Source of the DNA: Luteolibacter yonseiensis | Lineage (GTDB): Bacteria > Verrucomicrobiota > Verrucomicrobiia > Verrucomicrobiales > Akkermansiaceae | NCBI RefSeq assembly: GCF_016595465.1 | Contig: NZ_JAENIK010000011.1 | Span: 124,001 to 188,000 of the forward strand | DNA: 64,000 bases | Direction: 5' to 3' | Shown: positions 15,857 through 24,988 of the stretch, in pieces | Numbering within the stretch: position 1 is the first letter of the stretch | Layout: the number at the start of each line of letters is the position of its first letter | Position numbers and translations under genes: made by a program | Notes under the pieces: model-generated | What the model was told of the DNA's origin: nothing | What the model saw: the letters and a program-made list of their open reading frames with translations, nothing else | Database searches by the model: none

Positions 15857-18800
15857 GTGAGCGGTATTTCCAATCTGATTTCGAGACAGGGACTCGCGGT
15901 TGCTTGTGTGATGATGTTTTTCCCGTGCGGGCATTTGACGGCGCAGGGGATCGACAGGCTTCCAGAAGCCTTGTTGTCGGGTCATGAGCGATATGAGGCG
16001 GACTGGAACCAGATCCTGGAAGACCGCATCAAGGCGGGGGAACCCATGCCGGGATGGTCCGATCCCGGGTTGGACAGGCCGGGTGTTCCCGCGGATCGGG
16101 CGGAACCACTGGAGCACCTCGCTTTCTGGCTGCGGTATGGCGGCGGTTCGATGCCCACGGCTGAGGCACGGCGGAGGATATTGGAAGCCATCCGCATGGA
16201 TGTGGCCGCCACGCCACAAGTGCTGCGGTTCCTGCCGCAGGATAAACCTTCGGCACGGATTGTCGCGGAGCTTCTTCCCAAACTGCCGGCCTATCTGGAC
16301 GAGGATGGGGAAAAAGCCCGTGAGACGAGGGCATGGGTTTATCAATACTCCGGGCTGCTGAGGGACGAAGTGCTGGCGGATTGCCAGAAGGCGAGGTGGC
16401 GGCTCTATCAGGATCGAAACGGCAGCGATCCTTCCTTGAATGCGCTGATGGCGCGTGAACCTGCCGAAGCCAACCGACTTTTCAAGACTCTCATGGAAGG
16501 CTCCGATCAAGGGCTCGCGGTGGTCGCCGCCCGGCTGTTGCTGGAGATGGCACCCGGTGAAGAGTCCTTCCGCCGGAAATTGATCGAGGCGGCGTCCTCC
16601 CCCGTTTCGCCGGATGAAGTCAAGGAGATCGCGGTCGAGACACTGGTGTCCCAAAAGTGGGAGGGCAGGGAGTCCTGGATTCTGGACAGTCTCGGACAAG
16701 AGGGTGTCTTGGAAGCCATTTGGTTTTGGAATGGGATTCGTAACGAACCGGATCGCTGGATTCCCTTGTTGGCGGGGAAACTCGAAAAACCTGGTATGGC
16801 CAGAAACAGGGCTGTCGAGCTGCTCGTGTGGTTCGACCGTCCGGATTCCATCCGTCCGCTTCTGCCGTGGCTGAAAGACCGCGACTGGAGTTTCGCTTCC
16901 GAGGACGGGTTGAAGAGCATGATCGGGAGCTTGGCCAAGCTGGATATCCAGGAGTGCGCGGACGGCCTCGTCCAATGGGTGACGGAAGACAACCCCGCTG
17001 AAACCAAGACATGGGCTGCGGACGCGCTGGTCCGTTACAAGCGGGCCGATGCGGTTCCCGTCCTCAAGCGGCTGCTGTTGGAATTCGGCAACACCGACAG
17101 GTATCATCGGGGCGTGGTCTTTCAATCCATCCAGAAGCTCGGTGGCTTCGAACCGGAGGAAACCGTCGCTGCTCTGGAAGCCTATTTCAACGCCTTTCCT
17201 GAGACGCCGCACGAGTTGGGGACGGTTGAGGGTGCGATGCGGAGTGACAACCCTCTCATCCATGACGGAGCGGGCTTCGCGAACGCTCTTCTCCAGACTT
17301 CACCGGAACTGCTCTCCGCGATCGAGCGGCGTGCGGACGTTGTGGAAAAGGACAACCCGGTGCTGGCGAAACACCTCCGCCAGCTCGCCGTGCGATATTT
17401 CGCCGCCGGCGCAGGCCGCATCCTGGCAAAGGAACTTGAGGAGGGGAGGCTGGACGAGCCCGGACTTGTGCTGGGTCTCACCTATCGGCGGGAGAAGAAT
17501 CCGCTGTGGAATGGCGGAGATTTCCGCGAACCGGCAGGGAAACCAGGAACCGTTGGCGGACTGGCCTCGGTCCTTTCCGGAGATGGCGGACTGATGCATG
17601 CCGCCTTGGCGCGCGACGACGGTGGCTCGCGGCTGGCGGTCCTGGCCGCGGCGACCTTCACCGGAGACCTGTTGGATCTCGGGCAGGTGCGGAAGCTTCT
17701 CGACGAGGAAAATGAGGAACTCGCGGATGCCGCATGGAGTTATCTGCTCAACCGGGCGGATCTGGCGGCGCTCGCGGTGGTGGATGAGGTGAAAACAGCG
17801 AAAGAGCCGGATATCAGTATGGCCTACAAATTGATGAACACGTCCCGGGCTGATCAGGATCTGGTCCGCTCTATTTCGGGAATCTCCGTACCGCCGGGCG
17901 AAGTGATGTCCCTGTTTCACATGTCAGGAGGACAGGGGGAGCGGAGCGTGCTTTTTTACCCGGAGCGCGCATTCGCAATCCAGGATTTTGGCGAGGGACG
18001 CCGTGGCATCTGCGAATTGAATGACGCCCAGATTGCCCGGCTCAAGGACTACAGTATCCGCTACAGGATCGATGACCTGCCGTCCATGCGCATGCCTGTG
18101 TCCGATGGCGTTCGTCTCGGATATGCGCACGTGACATCGACACGGAGAAGATTTTTCGTGATGGGCAGCCCCGCCGGTTCGCTTGAAGAACTCCGGATGT
18201 ACGACGACAGGAAGTATAGCGAAGGCAGCGTGGTTTACGCGGGACTCATCGGGCTGTTTGAAAAGCTTTTCAACGAACTCGATCTGAAAATCCATCGTGG
18301 GGACGGAGTTGAGGTTCTGACGCCCCGGGAAAGAGGGCATGTCGGCACCGTGTGGAAAAAGGGAGGAGATCTGCGCGTGTTTGTGAACAGCGTGGTCAAA
18401 GGCGCTCCCGGGTTCTGGCAGCGGGTGGATGAGAAAACGGGTGCGTTTCTCGGTGCGGCGGACGAGCCGCCGGAAGTTCCCAGACTGGAAACATGGCAGG
18501 TATTGTTTCCCGGTTCCGGAAAGGAGGATGATCCCGAAATCCATCCTTGGCAGGTAAGAAGCGGAGACGCGTTCGTCCACAGCGGGCGCTTCAAGGATGC
18601 GGACGGCCTCTGGCTGTGTCGTGCGGGGAAAGATCCGGAGCTTCTGTTGGAAGGATTTTTTCACGGGGAAAGAGTGTCCTCGGATGGCAAATGGTGCGTG
18701 GTCGTGAAGAGGTCCGGCAGCGCGATGACAGAGGCGCAGAAGGTCGTCCGCATCAATCTGGAAACGAAAGAAACCTTTCCCCTGGATCTGGAGGAAGCCG

Positions 18801-19231
18801 GGTCGTTCAGCCCTATCGCATTCATCAACGGAAGCGGGAAATTCCTCATCCGCAGGGCCCGTCAGATTCTTCCTCTTTCCGGTGGGGAACGCATCGGACC
18901 GGAGGCGGCCGAATATCATTTGCTGAATCCGGCCGATGGATCGTCACAGCTCGTGAAAGGCGACTTCATTCCACTCAAGAGAAAGCTGTCCCGACCGCTG
19001 CAGGCCGGTGCGAACCCGCTGGCGGGTTGGGCCACGAAAGCGGAGAAGTTGATGGAAGGCGCGGTTACCCGTGTGGGTCTTTATGATTCGGGAGACTTCA
19101 AATTCAAGACCGCGCGTGAGGTCAAGGGCATCGCCTTCGAATCCACCGACATGTGGGTGGACGAGGAAAAGCGGGTCATCCATGCCGTGGCAGATGGAGA
19201 TCTTGTGAAGATCCCGTTGGATGGGAAATGA
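15857..19231 (+). CDS. large exported protein of unknown function, HEAT-like repeats
   Basis: This 1124-residue protein starts with GTG and a signal peptide (hydrophobic run about residues 13-30, cleavage near 'LTAQ'). Residues of about 100-670 show helical-repeat character, with many 'AVELLVWF...', 'AADALVRYK' and 'LAAATFTGDLL' type segments like HEAT repeats. After about 690 the sequence turns beta-rich, with 'SSDGKWCVVVKRSG' and 'SFSPIAFINGSGKFLI', which suggests a propeller-like domain. I do not recognise a family. It is alone between ribD and bioA. It may be lineage-specific. Confidence 0.7.
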   Translation: MSGISNLISRQGLAVACVMMFFPCGHLTAQGIDRLPEALLSGHERYEADWNQILEDRIKAGEPMPGWSDPGLDRPGVPADRAEPLEHLAFWLRYGGGSMPTAEARRRILEAIRMDVAATPQVLRFLPQDKPSARIVAELLPKLPAYLDEDGEKARETRAWVYQYSGLLRDEVLADCQKARWRLYQDRNGSDPSLNALMAREPAEANRLFKTLMEGSDQGLAVVAARLLLEMAPGEESFRRKLIEAASSPVSPDEVKEIAVETLVSQKWEGRESWILDSLGQEGVLEAIWFWNGIRNEPDRWIPLLAGKLEKPGMARNRAVELLVWFDRPDSIRPLLPWLKDRDWSFASEDGLKSMIGSLAKLDIQECADGLVQWVTEDNPAETKTWAADALVRYKRADAVPVLKRLLLEFGNTDRYHRGVVFQSIQKLGGFEPEETVAALEAYFNAFPETPHELGTVEGAMRSDNPLIHDGAGFANALLQTSPELLSAIERRADVVEKDNPVLAKHLRQLAVRYFAAGAGRILAKELEEGRLDEPGLVLGLTYRREKNPLWNGGDFREPAGKPGTVGGLASVLSGDGGLMHAALARDDGGSRLAVLAAATFTGDLLDLGQVRKLLDEENEELADAAWSYLLNRADLAALAVVDEVKTAKEPDISMAYKLMNTSRADQDLVRSISGISVPPGEVMSLFHMSGGQGERSVLFYPERAFAIQDFGEGRRGICELNDAQIARLKDYSIRYRIDDLPSMRMPVSDGVRLGYAHVTSTRRRFFVMGSPAGSLEELRMYDDRKYSEGSVVYAGLIGLFEKLFNELDLKIHRGDGVEVLTPRERGHVGTVWKKGGDLRVFVNSVVKGAPGFWQRVDEKTGAFLGAADEPPEVPRLETWQVLFPGSGKEDDPEIHPWQVRSGDAFVHSGRFKDADGLWLCRAGKDPELLLEGFFHGERVSSDGKWCVVVKRSGSAMTEAQKVVRINLETKETFPLDLEEAGSFSPIAFINGSGKFLIRRARQILPLSGGERIGPEAAEYHLLNPADGSSQLVKGDFIPLKRKLSRPLQAGANPLAGWATKAEKLMEGAVTRVGLYDSGDFKFKTAREVKGIAFESTDMWVDEEKRVIHAVADGDLVKIPLDGK

Positions 19232-19256
19232 GACCGGCGGACGGACGTCTCCATTC

Positions 19257-20531
19257 TCATGGCAGCGAGGAGTCCAGGGCTGCGATGGCGGAATCAATTT
19301 CCTCCAGCGACGTGCGAAGCGGCGGCATCAGCACGATGGTGTCGAGAATCGGGCGGGTGAGCAGGCCATGGGCCCGGGCCGCCTGGCAGATGGCTTCGCC
19401 GAAACGTTCGCCGAGCGGGAATTTCTCACCATCCGGGCGGCGGAGTTCGATGCCGGCGATGAAACCACATTGACGGATCTCGTGGATGACGGGGTGGCGG
19501 GATTTGAGGGTGGCGAGCCTGCTTGAAAGACGGGAGATTTTCTCCGGCAGACGGGCCAGGGTTTTTTCCGTTTCGAAAACGTCGAGGCTGGCGAGCGCTG
19601 CGGCGCATCCCAGCGGATTCGCGGTGTAACTATGTCCGTAGTAGAAAGCCTTTTCCGCGTCTCCGAGGAAGGCGTCGTAGATTTTTCCGGTGGTGAGCGT
19701 GGCGGCCATCGGCAGGTAGCCGCCGGTGAGGCCTTTCGCGAGACAGAGGAAATCCGGGATCACCTCCTCATGCTGGCAGGCGAACATCCTTCCGGTGCGG
19801 CCGAAGCCTGTCATCACTTCGTCGAGGATGAGGTGGACGCCCGTTTCATCACACCATTCGCGCAGTTCCGCCAGCATGCCGCCGCGCCACGGGCGCATCT
19901 CGTTGACGCCCTGGATGAGCGGCTCGATGACGACGCCGGCGATTTCCTCCGGTGACAACGCGCGGAGTTCATCAAGGGTGGCGACGTGCCGCACGCGATA
20001 GCCGGTATTGCGGAACCGTTCGAAGAAGCGTCCCACTCCGCCGAGCGATGCCGCTCCCAGCGTGTCGCCGTGGTAGCCGTTGGAAAAGGCGACGAATTGG
20101 TTCCTGTCCGGCGCGCCGGTTTGCATCCGGTACTGCACCGCCATCTTCAGCGCGCATTCCACGGCGGTGGAGCCGTCGTCGGAAAAAAAGACACGCTCCA
20201 GGGTGTTCTCCGGGAAAAACGCGCAAAGCCGGGTGGCCAGTTCCGCGGCGAGCGGGTGGGTGAAGCCGAGGAATGACGAGTGGGAGATTTTTCCGAGCTG
20301 CTCCAGGATGGCCGCATTGATCGCGGGGTGGGCGTGACCGTGGATGTTCGTCCAAATGGAGGAATTCCCATCCAGGTATTTCCTGCCCTCCGAATCCCAC
20401 AGCCATGATCCCTCTCCACGCGTGATGACGAGCGGCTCATGGCCGCGCGCGCACCACTCCGCCTGACGGGTGAAGGGGTGCCAGCAGCGGGCCTGGTCTT
20501 GCTCGATCCATCGTCGGGTGTCCTCTCGCAT
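19257..20531 (-). CDS. bioA: adenosylmethionine-8-amino-7-oxononanoate aminotransferase
   Basis: This 424-residue class-III aminotransferase is the PLP enzyme that makes 7,8-diaminononanoate in biotin synthesis. Seen are 'CWHPFTRQ' and 'GSSIWTNIHGH'-type BioA N-terminal signatures ('NSSIWTNIHGHAHP'), the PLP-phosphate loop 'DDGSTAVECALKM', the PLP-binding D237 in 'LILDEVMTGFGRTG', and catalytic K266 in 'CLAKGLTGGYLP'. Start ATG 20531 was chosen because the conserved part begins there; upstream in-frame sequence is not family-like. It is divergent from the SLOG gene. No other bio genes are present. Confidence 0.93.
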   Translation of the reverse strand: MREDTRRWIEQDQARCWHPFTRQAEWCARGHEPLVITRGEGSWLWDSEGRKYLDGNSSIWTNIHGHAHPAINAAILEQLGKISHSSFLGFTHPLAAELATRLCAFFPENTLERVFFSDDGSTAVECALKMAVQYRMQTGAPDRNQFVAFSNGYHGDTLGAASLGGVGRFFERFRNTGYRVRHVATLDELRALSPEEIAGVVIEPLIQGVNEMRPWRGGMLAELREWCDETGVHLILDEVMTGFGRTGRMFACQHEEVIPDFLCLAKGLTGGYLPMAATLTTGKIYDAFLGDAEKAFYYGHSYTANPLGCAAALASLDVFETEKTLARLPEKISRLSSRLATLKSRHPVIHEIRQCGFIAGIELRRPDGEKFPLGERFGEAICQAARAHGLLTRPILDTIVLMPPLRTSLEEIDSAIAALDSSLP

Positions 20532-20637
20532 GCCGCGAGGATGTGAAACGCCAGGCCCGGCGCAAAGCGGGAATTGACAGGCCGCCGGAGCTTGTAGGGA
20601 AATGAACCATGCGTTCTGAAGAAAGCCCCCGGATCGG

Positions 20638-22080
20638 ATGAAAGCCAGTGACCCGACATTGTTCAGGAGGGCCTGGTTCATCGGCTTCGCGGGCCATCGT
20701 CAGGTGGATGATGCAGCCACCTTGAAAGCGGTGATCCGCAAGGAACTCGACGATTTTTCCGCCAGTCTGAATGGAGATGTGGTGGGCCTGGCCAGTGCCG
20801 CGGCGGGGGCGGACCTGTTGTTTCTGGAAGCTTGTGAGGAGGCCGGGCTGCGGACGGTGGTCATCCTGCCTTTCGCGGAAGAACGTTTTTCCGCGGATTT
20901 TGACGACCCATCGGAGTGGCGGAAGGCGCAGGCCAGGATGGCGGCGGCGACGTGGTGTGAGGTCGCACCGGGAAATGAAGACGCCCCGGAAGCGTATCAT
21001 GTGGTGGCGAGGGAGGTGCTTGAAGTGGCGGACCGCATGCTTTTCGCATGGAACGGATTGCCCGCGAGAGGCCGCGGCGGCACTGCGGAAACAGTGGCGG
21101 AAGCGGAGAAATGGGGCGTGCCCTCCCGCATCATCAACACGGCCACTCTTGAGGTCCGCTGGCAGGCCGGCTCCGCGCCGGAAGCGGTGGAGGATGTGCA
21201 TTTCCACGATCTCCCGGCGGGACGTACGGTGGCGGAGGTTTTTGAAAAACTGGACCACCGCGCGGTCTCACGGGCTCCGAGGTCCAGGTGGTTCGCGGCG
21301 GGCTCGATGTCGGTGAACCATCTGGCGACATTTTTGCAGGCGGTGCTGGTGGTGTTTTTCCTTTCCGCGGGAAAGGACATCGGAGCGGCGGTCAAGTTCC
21401 TGATGGCGATGGTGGCGGCGGCCTTGCCATGGGTGGGCACGCGGTTGAGGATTCAGGAAGGCTGGGTGGAGGACCGGGTGAGGGCGGAGTTGTTGAGGTC
21501 CCTCATGGCATCGCATGAGCCGGGCAGCCCGTTGAGGCCGCCGGGGCTGGAATTGTTCGAGAAGGACGCTCCTTTCATCCGCAGCGCGGCGCTGCGTCTG
21601 GTATCCGAGCGCAAGGGCTGGCAGGCCGCACGCGATGCCTACCTGAAGGAACGCATCGACGATCAGATCGGCTTTTTCAAATCCAAGGGCGGCCAGGCAT
21701 CCCGCAAGATGCGGGTCTTCGGCAAGGTGTTCTGGTTCGCCTCGTGGGGTGCCGTGGTTTTCACCGGAGCCACCGTTCTGACGAACCTGATGGTGCTTGG
21801 TAAAATGTGGAAAGTCCCGCCGCAATGGGACACCTGGGGGATGGAGTTCATTCCCTCCGTGCTGCCGGGGATCGCCGCATGGAGCATGGCGATCATTTCA
21901 ATCTTCGAATTCAAGCGCCGCGCCGGGCTTTACCGGCAGCTTGTGGGAACCCTGCAACAAATCCGCCCCAAGCTCGCGGAAGCCCGATGCGCGAGTGCGG
22001 TGCAGGTCATTATCCGCCAGTGCGAGCGGTTGTTGCTGAACGAACTGTGGGAGTGGCAGGGACAGCGGCGGAAGAAGTAG
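20638..22080 (+). CDS. SLOG-domain protein with 2TM SLATT-like effector region
   Basis: This 480-residue protein begins with a Rossmann-like SLOG domain (about residues 11-170): 'WFIGFAGHR' (GHR 19-21), 'GLASAAAGADLLFLEA', 'VVILPFAEERFSADF', and 'FAWNGLPARGRGGTAE', the family's nucleotide-site landmarks. Hydrophobic spans follow near 228-245 and 250-266. A 'YLKERIDDQIGFFKSK' helix (335-350) leads into paired TM segments (364-386, 403-423), and the tail has 'CERLLLNELWEW'. That layout matches SLATT two-TM effectors known from conflict systems. It is convergent with the TIR gene (10 bases between stops) and divergent from bioA. Function as a nucleotide-gated membrane effector is inference. Confidence 0.75.
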   Translation: MKASDPTLFRRAWFIGFAGHRQVDDAATLKAVIRKELDDFSASLNGDVVGLASAAAGADLLFLEACEEAGLRTVVILPFAEERFSADFDDPSEWRKAQARMAAATWCEVAPGNEDAPEAYHVVAREVLEVADRMLFAWNGLPARGRGGTAETVAEAEKWGVPSRIINTATLEVRWQAGSAPEAVEDVHFHDLPAGRTVAEVFEKLDHRAVSRAPRSRWFAAGSMSVNHLATFLQAVLVVFFLSAGKDIGAAVKFLMAMVAAALPWVGTRLRIQEGWVEDRVRAELLRSLMASHEPGSPLRPPGLELFEKDAPFIRSAALRLVSERKGWQAARDAYLKERIDDQIGFFKSKGGQASRKMRVFGKVFWFASWGAVVFTGATVLTNLMVLGKMWKVPPQWDTWGMEFIPSVLPGIAAWSMAIISIFEFKRRAGLYRQLVGTLQQIRPKLAEARCASAVQVIIRQCERLLLNELWEWQGQRRKK

Positions 22081-22090
22081 CGCCACGCCT

Positions 22091-24841
22091 TCACGGCGCT
22101 GCGATCGCCTTCAGCACGGCATCCCGAACGGTTGCCGGGTCCGTGTGGATGGGGGCGAGGTTGCCATCCGCCTGCAACTTCTGTCCGGCAAGCGCCTCGG
22201 CGAGATCCGGAATGAGTGGCAGGACTGCGGCGGGCGGGATCAATTGCAGGTAGGCGTTCACCGATTTCGGTACTTCTTTGCCGTATTGGCCGAAGAGCAG
22301 GAATCTACCATCGCTGCTGAACTCCGCGTGGGATTCCGGGACTTCATCCGTGGCGATGTTGTTGTAGGAAACCCGACGCCCGGTGAGCGGCTTGCCGCTG
22401 GCGAGATCCCACAACGTGAAGCCATAGACTCCGACGTTGGGCGGAACCCACTGGAAGCTGCGGGTCAGGGCGAGCCTGCCATCGGGCGAAAGCGAGCTGA
22501 GCAACGTGGTATCAGCGGCGGTGTCGCCGTCAAAAAGAGGTGACTCGTCGATGACCGGATGGACCAGCGCGTTCTGGGTCGTATCCCAGATTTCCGTCGT
22601 GAAGAACTCCGTTTGGACCAGGATTTTAGGACCATCAAGGAAACGGACGAAGGCGATGGGGGCGGAAAACCGGTGGTTCCACAGCACTTTACCGGAGGGC
22701 GGCGCTTCGATGAGCTGGAGTTCGGAGCCGTTCACCACCCGCAGCTCAAGCTTGTCCCGGTGGTCGCCGGGCGGTGGAGGAGCTTCATTCTCGCCGGAGG
22801 GCCGGATTTCTTCGAAGCCGGACGCTTCGTTCATGACGAGCGATTTTTGCTCCGGTGCGGGAGCGGTCGGCGGCTTGGAGTAAGTCCAGCCGGTGGTCTT
22901 CCCATCGTCCAACAACGCGCTGATTTTTTCGGGTGAATCGATCTTCAATCCACCGATCCCGCTGGGCGCCGTGATCGGCCATGCGGGTATTTGCTCCTCG
23001 AACAGGCGGGAAATGCGGATGGATCTGTCCGCCGCGGCACTCGCGAAAACACCGGAATCCACGTCGATGGCGGCCACGTTGACCGACTGCGCGTGCGGAT
23101 GGACGAGGGGCGGGGTCATCGAAGCTCCTTCTTCCTCCGTATACAACGAGTGGACGGAGGCGTTTCCTCGATTCGACAGCGTGACGAGCAGGGGCCCCGG
23201 ACGCTTGCCACCTGAAACGAACCACACATCGTTGAACGCGCCGCCCTGGTAATTTGGCTGGGCTCCATCCGCCGGGATGGATTCGCCGACTTTTTTTCCG
23301 TGATCGACGTCCCATACCTCGACGTATTGGGGCATCCTCCAGGGAGAAGCGATGATCGCGGCAAACCTCCCATCCGGTGAAAGCGTGGCACCGACGATGC
23401 CGCTGAGATAATAATCACCTTCGTAAACCACGTCATGCCACGCGCCGATCGGTTTTCCCGTGGTTTCCCAGAACCGGAATGAGACGTGTCCGCCTTCTCC
23501 CGGGATGAAGTTGCTGATCACGGTGATGCAGCGTTTTCCATCAGCGCTTTCCGCATACCAGGTGGGAGCGAGTGTCTCCGCGCCCAGTTTCACATTTTGA
23601 AAGGCAGGCGGAGGTTCGATGGACGACAGGTGTTTCTGATAGGAGGCTGGCGGTGTTTCCTGATTTTCCGTCGGCAGCCAGAACGGCTGGTGTTGGAACA
23701 AGATCCAGGTCCGGATGGCGGCGGATTCGTGTCCGGAACGGGCGGAGCGGGCGAGGTAGGCAAGCCCCGCACGGGCGGTGGAGGAGTCCGAGAGGCGGTT
23801 GATGCCTTCTTGGAAATCCGAGGTGGCGAGCGTGGCCACGGCCTGTCGTTTTTCGGTATCCGCCAGATTTCGGGCGGTTTCGGCTTCCCCCTGTGCCGTC
23901 ACGGCGACGGACCGCTGCTCGTCCGCCTCGACGCGGCGGGCATCGGCGAGCGCGCTGGCCTTTACAGCCGCCTGGCGTTGGGTGGTGGCTTCCTTGCGCT
24001 TTTCGTTGGCCATCCAGCCGAGCACTCCGGCGGCGATCGCGAGAACGGCGAAAACCGAGCTCAGCATCGTCAGCACGCGGGCTCGCTGGCGGGCGCGTTG
24101 GAGCTGCCGCACCTTGTCCCGACGGGTGAGTTCACCCAGCGGCATGCCGATGGCACCGGCGATGACTTTCAATTTCGCGAGTTCCAGGCGTTCGGCGTAT
24201 TCCCGCACGGCGGCGGAGCGTTCCACCCGGGACATGCCCTGTTTCTCCAGTGCGATCTCGTAGGCCGCCGCGGTGGTCCAACCCTGTCCGGAATGCCCGC
24301 CGGGCCGGCAGTCCGCGGCGATGGGTTCGGTGCGGGCGGACCAATCCAGCACACCCTTGTCATCAGGCACGCCGAAGCGCAGAGGCTCGGGAAAACACTC
24401 CGCCGCAGCGCCGAGACGTGCGATTTTTTCCGGATCGTCGGAAGCGTTCGGCTCGCCATCGATGATCAGCGCGAGGATGCGGCTGCTTTTTCCGATCTCC
24501 TTGAAATAGCGGATCTCGTCGGCGACGAAACGCGATTGCACCGCGCGGGGAGAACACAGGACCACCAGCAGCGAGCTGTTTTCCAAGGCGCGGCGGATGT
24601 TGTTCGAGAGATCCGCGTCGGCGGGCAGCTCCTCCTCGTCGCGAAAAACCGGGTAGAGTGTGGCCGGGACAGGTTCGTCGCGCAGGTTGGTTTTGCCGAC
24701 CAGATCCACCGGGATGTCGTAGTTCTCCACGCTCTCGTGCAGCCACGTCGCCCATTTCCGGCCCATCTCCAGGTTGTCCGCATGGCGGTAGGAAATGAAC
24801 ATCGCATAACGGCGCGGTTGCGGAGGGGGAGTGATCGACAT
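22091..24841 (-). CDS. TIR-TM-beta-propeller protein
   Basis: With ATG 24841 this is 916 residues. The N-terminal TIR domain (about 10-170) shows 'RYAMFISYRHADN', 'LLVVLCSPRAVQSRFVADEI' and 'RILALIIDGEPNAS'; E109 in 'ADEI' is the candidate catalytic Glu of NAD-cleaving TIRs. Then come a basic linker, one TM span (about 256-277), a Gln/Ala/Glu-rich coiled coil (about 279-338) and a long beta-rich C-terminus with WD-like 'LSPDGRLALTRSF' and 'FSSDGRFLLFGQ' motifs, so a propeller. This architecture occurs in bacterial TIR proteins linked to defence or signalling. It is convergent with the SLOG gene and divergent from prfC. Confidence 0.85.
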   Translation of the reverse strand: MSITPPPQPRRYAMFISYRHADNLEMGRKWATWLHESVENYDIPVDLVGKTNLRDEPVPATLYPVFRDEEELPADADLSNNIRRALENSSLLVVLCSPRAVQSRFVADEIRYFKEIGKSSRILALIIDGEPNASDDPEKIARLGAAAECFPEPLRFGVPDDKGVLDWSARTEPIAADCRPGGHSGQGWTTAAAYEIALEKQGMSRVERSAAVREYAERLELAKLKVIAGAIGMPLGELTRRDKVRQLQRARQRARVLTMLSSVFAVLAIAAGVLGWMANEKRKEATTQRQAAVKASALADARRVEADEQRSVAVTAQGEAETARNLADTEKRQAVATLATSDFQEGINRLSDSSTARAGLAYLARSARSGHESAAIRTWILFQHQPFWLPTENQETPPASYQKHLSSIEPPPAFQNVKLGAETLAPTWYAESADGKRCITVISNFIPGEGGHVSFRFWETTGKPIGAWHDVVYEGDYYLSGIVGATLSPDGRFAAIIASPWRMPQYVEVWDVDHGKKVGESIPADGAQPNYQGGAFNDVWFVSGGKRPGPLLVTLSNRGNASVHSLYTEEEGASMTPPLVHPHAQSVNVAAIDVDSGVFASAAADRSIRISRLFEEQIPAWPITAPSGIGGLKIDSPEKISALLDDGKTTGWTYSKPPTAPAPEQKSLVMNEASGFEEIRPSGENEAPPPPGDHRDKLELRVVNGSELQLIEAPPSGKVLWNHRFSAPIAFVRFLDGPKILVQTEFFTTEIWDTTQNALVHPVIDESPLFDGDTAADTTLLSSLSPDGRLALTRSFQWVPPNVGVYGFTLWDLASGKPLTGRRVSYNNIATDEVPESHAEFSSDGRFLLFGQYGKEVPKSVNAYLQLIPPAAVLPLIPDLAEALAGQKLQADGNLAPIHTDPATVRDAVLKAIAAP

Positions 24842-24988
24842 CGGGGGCGGAGGATTTCGCCCGAATCTGGTCAAGCAATCGTCCCCACGCAAGGTCGGAG
24901 AGCGGTGGCCGGTGGCCGAAATCCGCGGCAAATTTATCCAGACTTGATCCCAAGCGCGGCGGCGGGTAGTCCCTGCGGCCCGATTTCC

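Noticed and set aside
14590..15873. A 427-codon minus-strand frame
   Set aside because: It is antisense to ribD and the MscS gene end, both strongly supported.
20638..24841. Calling the SLOG and TIR genes a canonical Thoeris system
   Set aside because: Thoeris type I needs a SIR2-SLOG ThsA, and here no SIR2 domain exists; the genes are also convergent rather than an operon.
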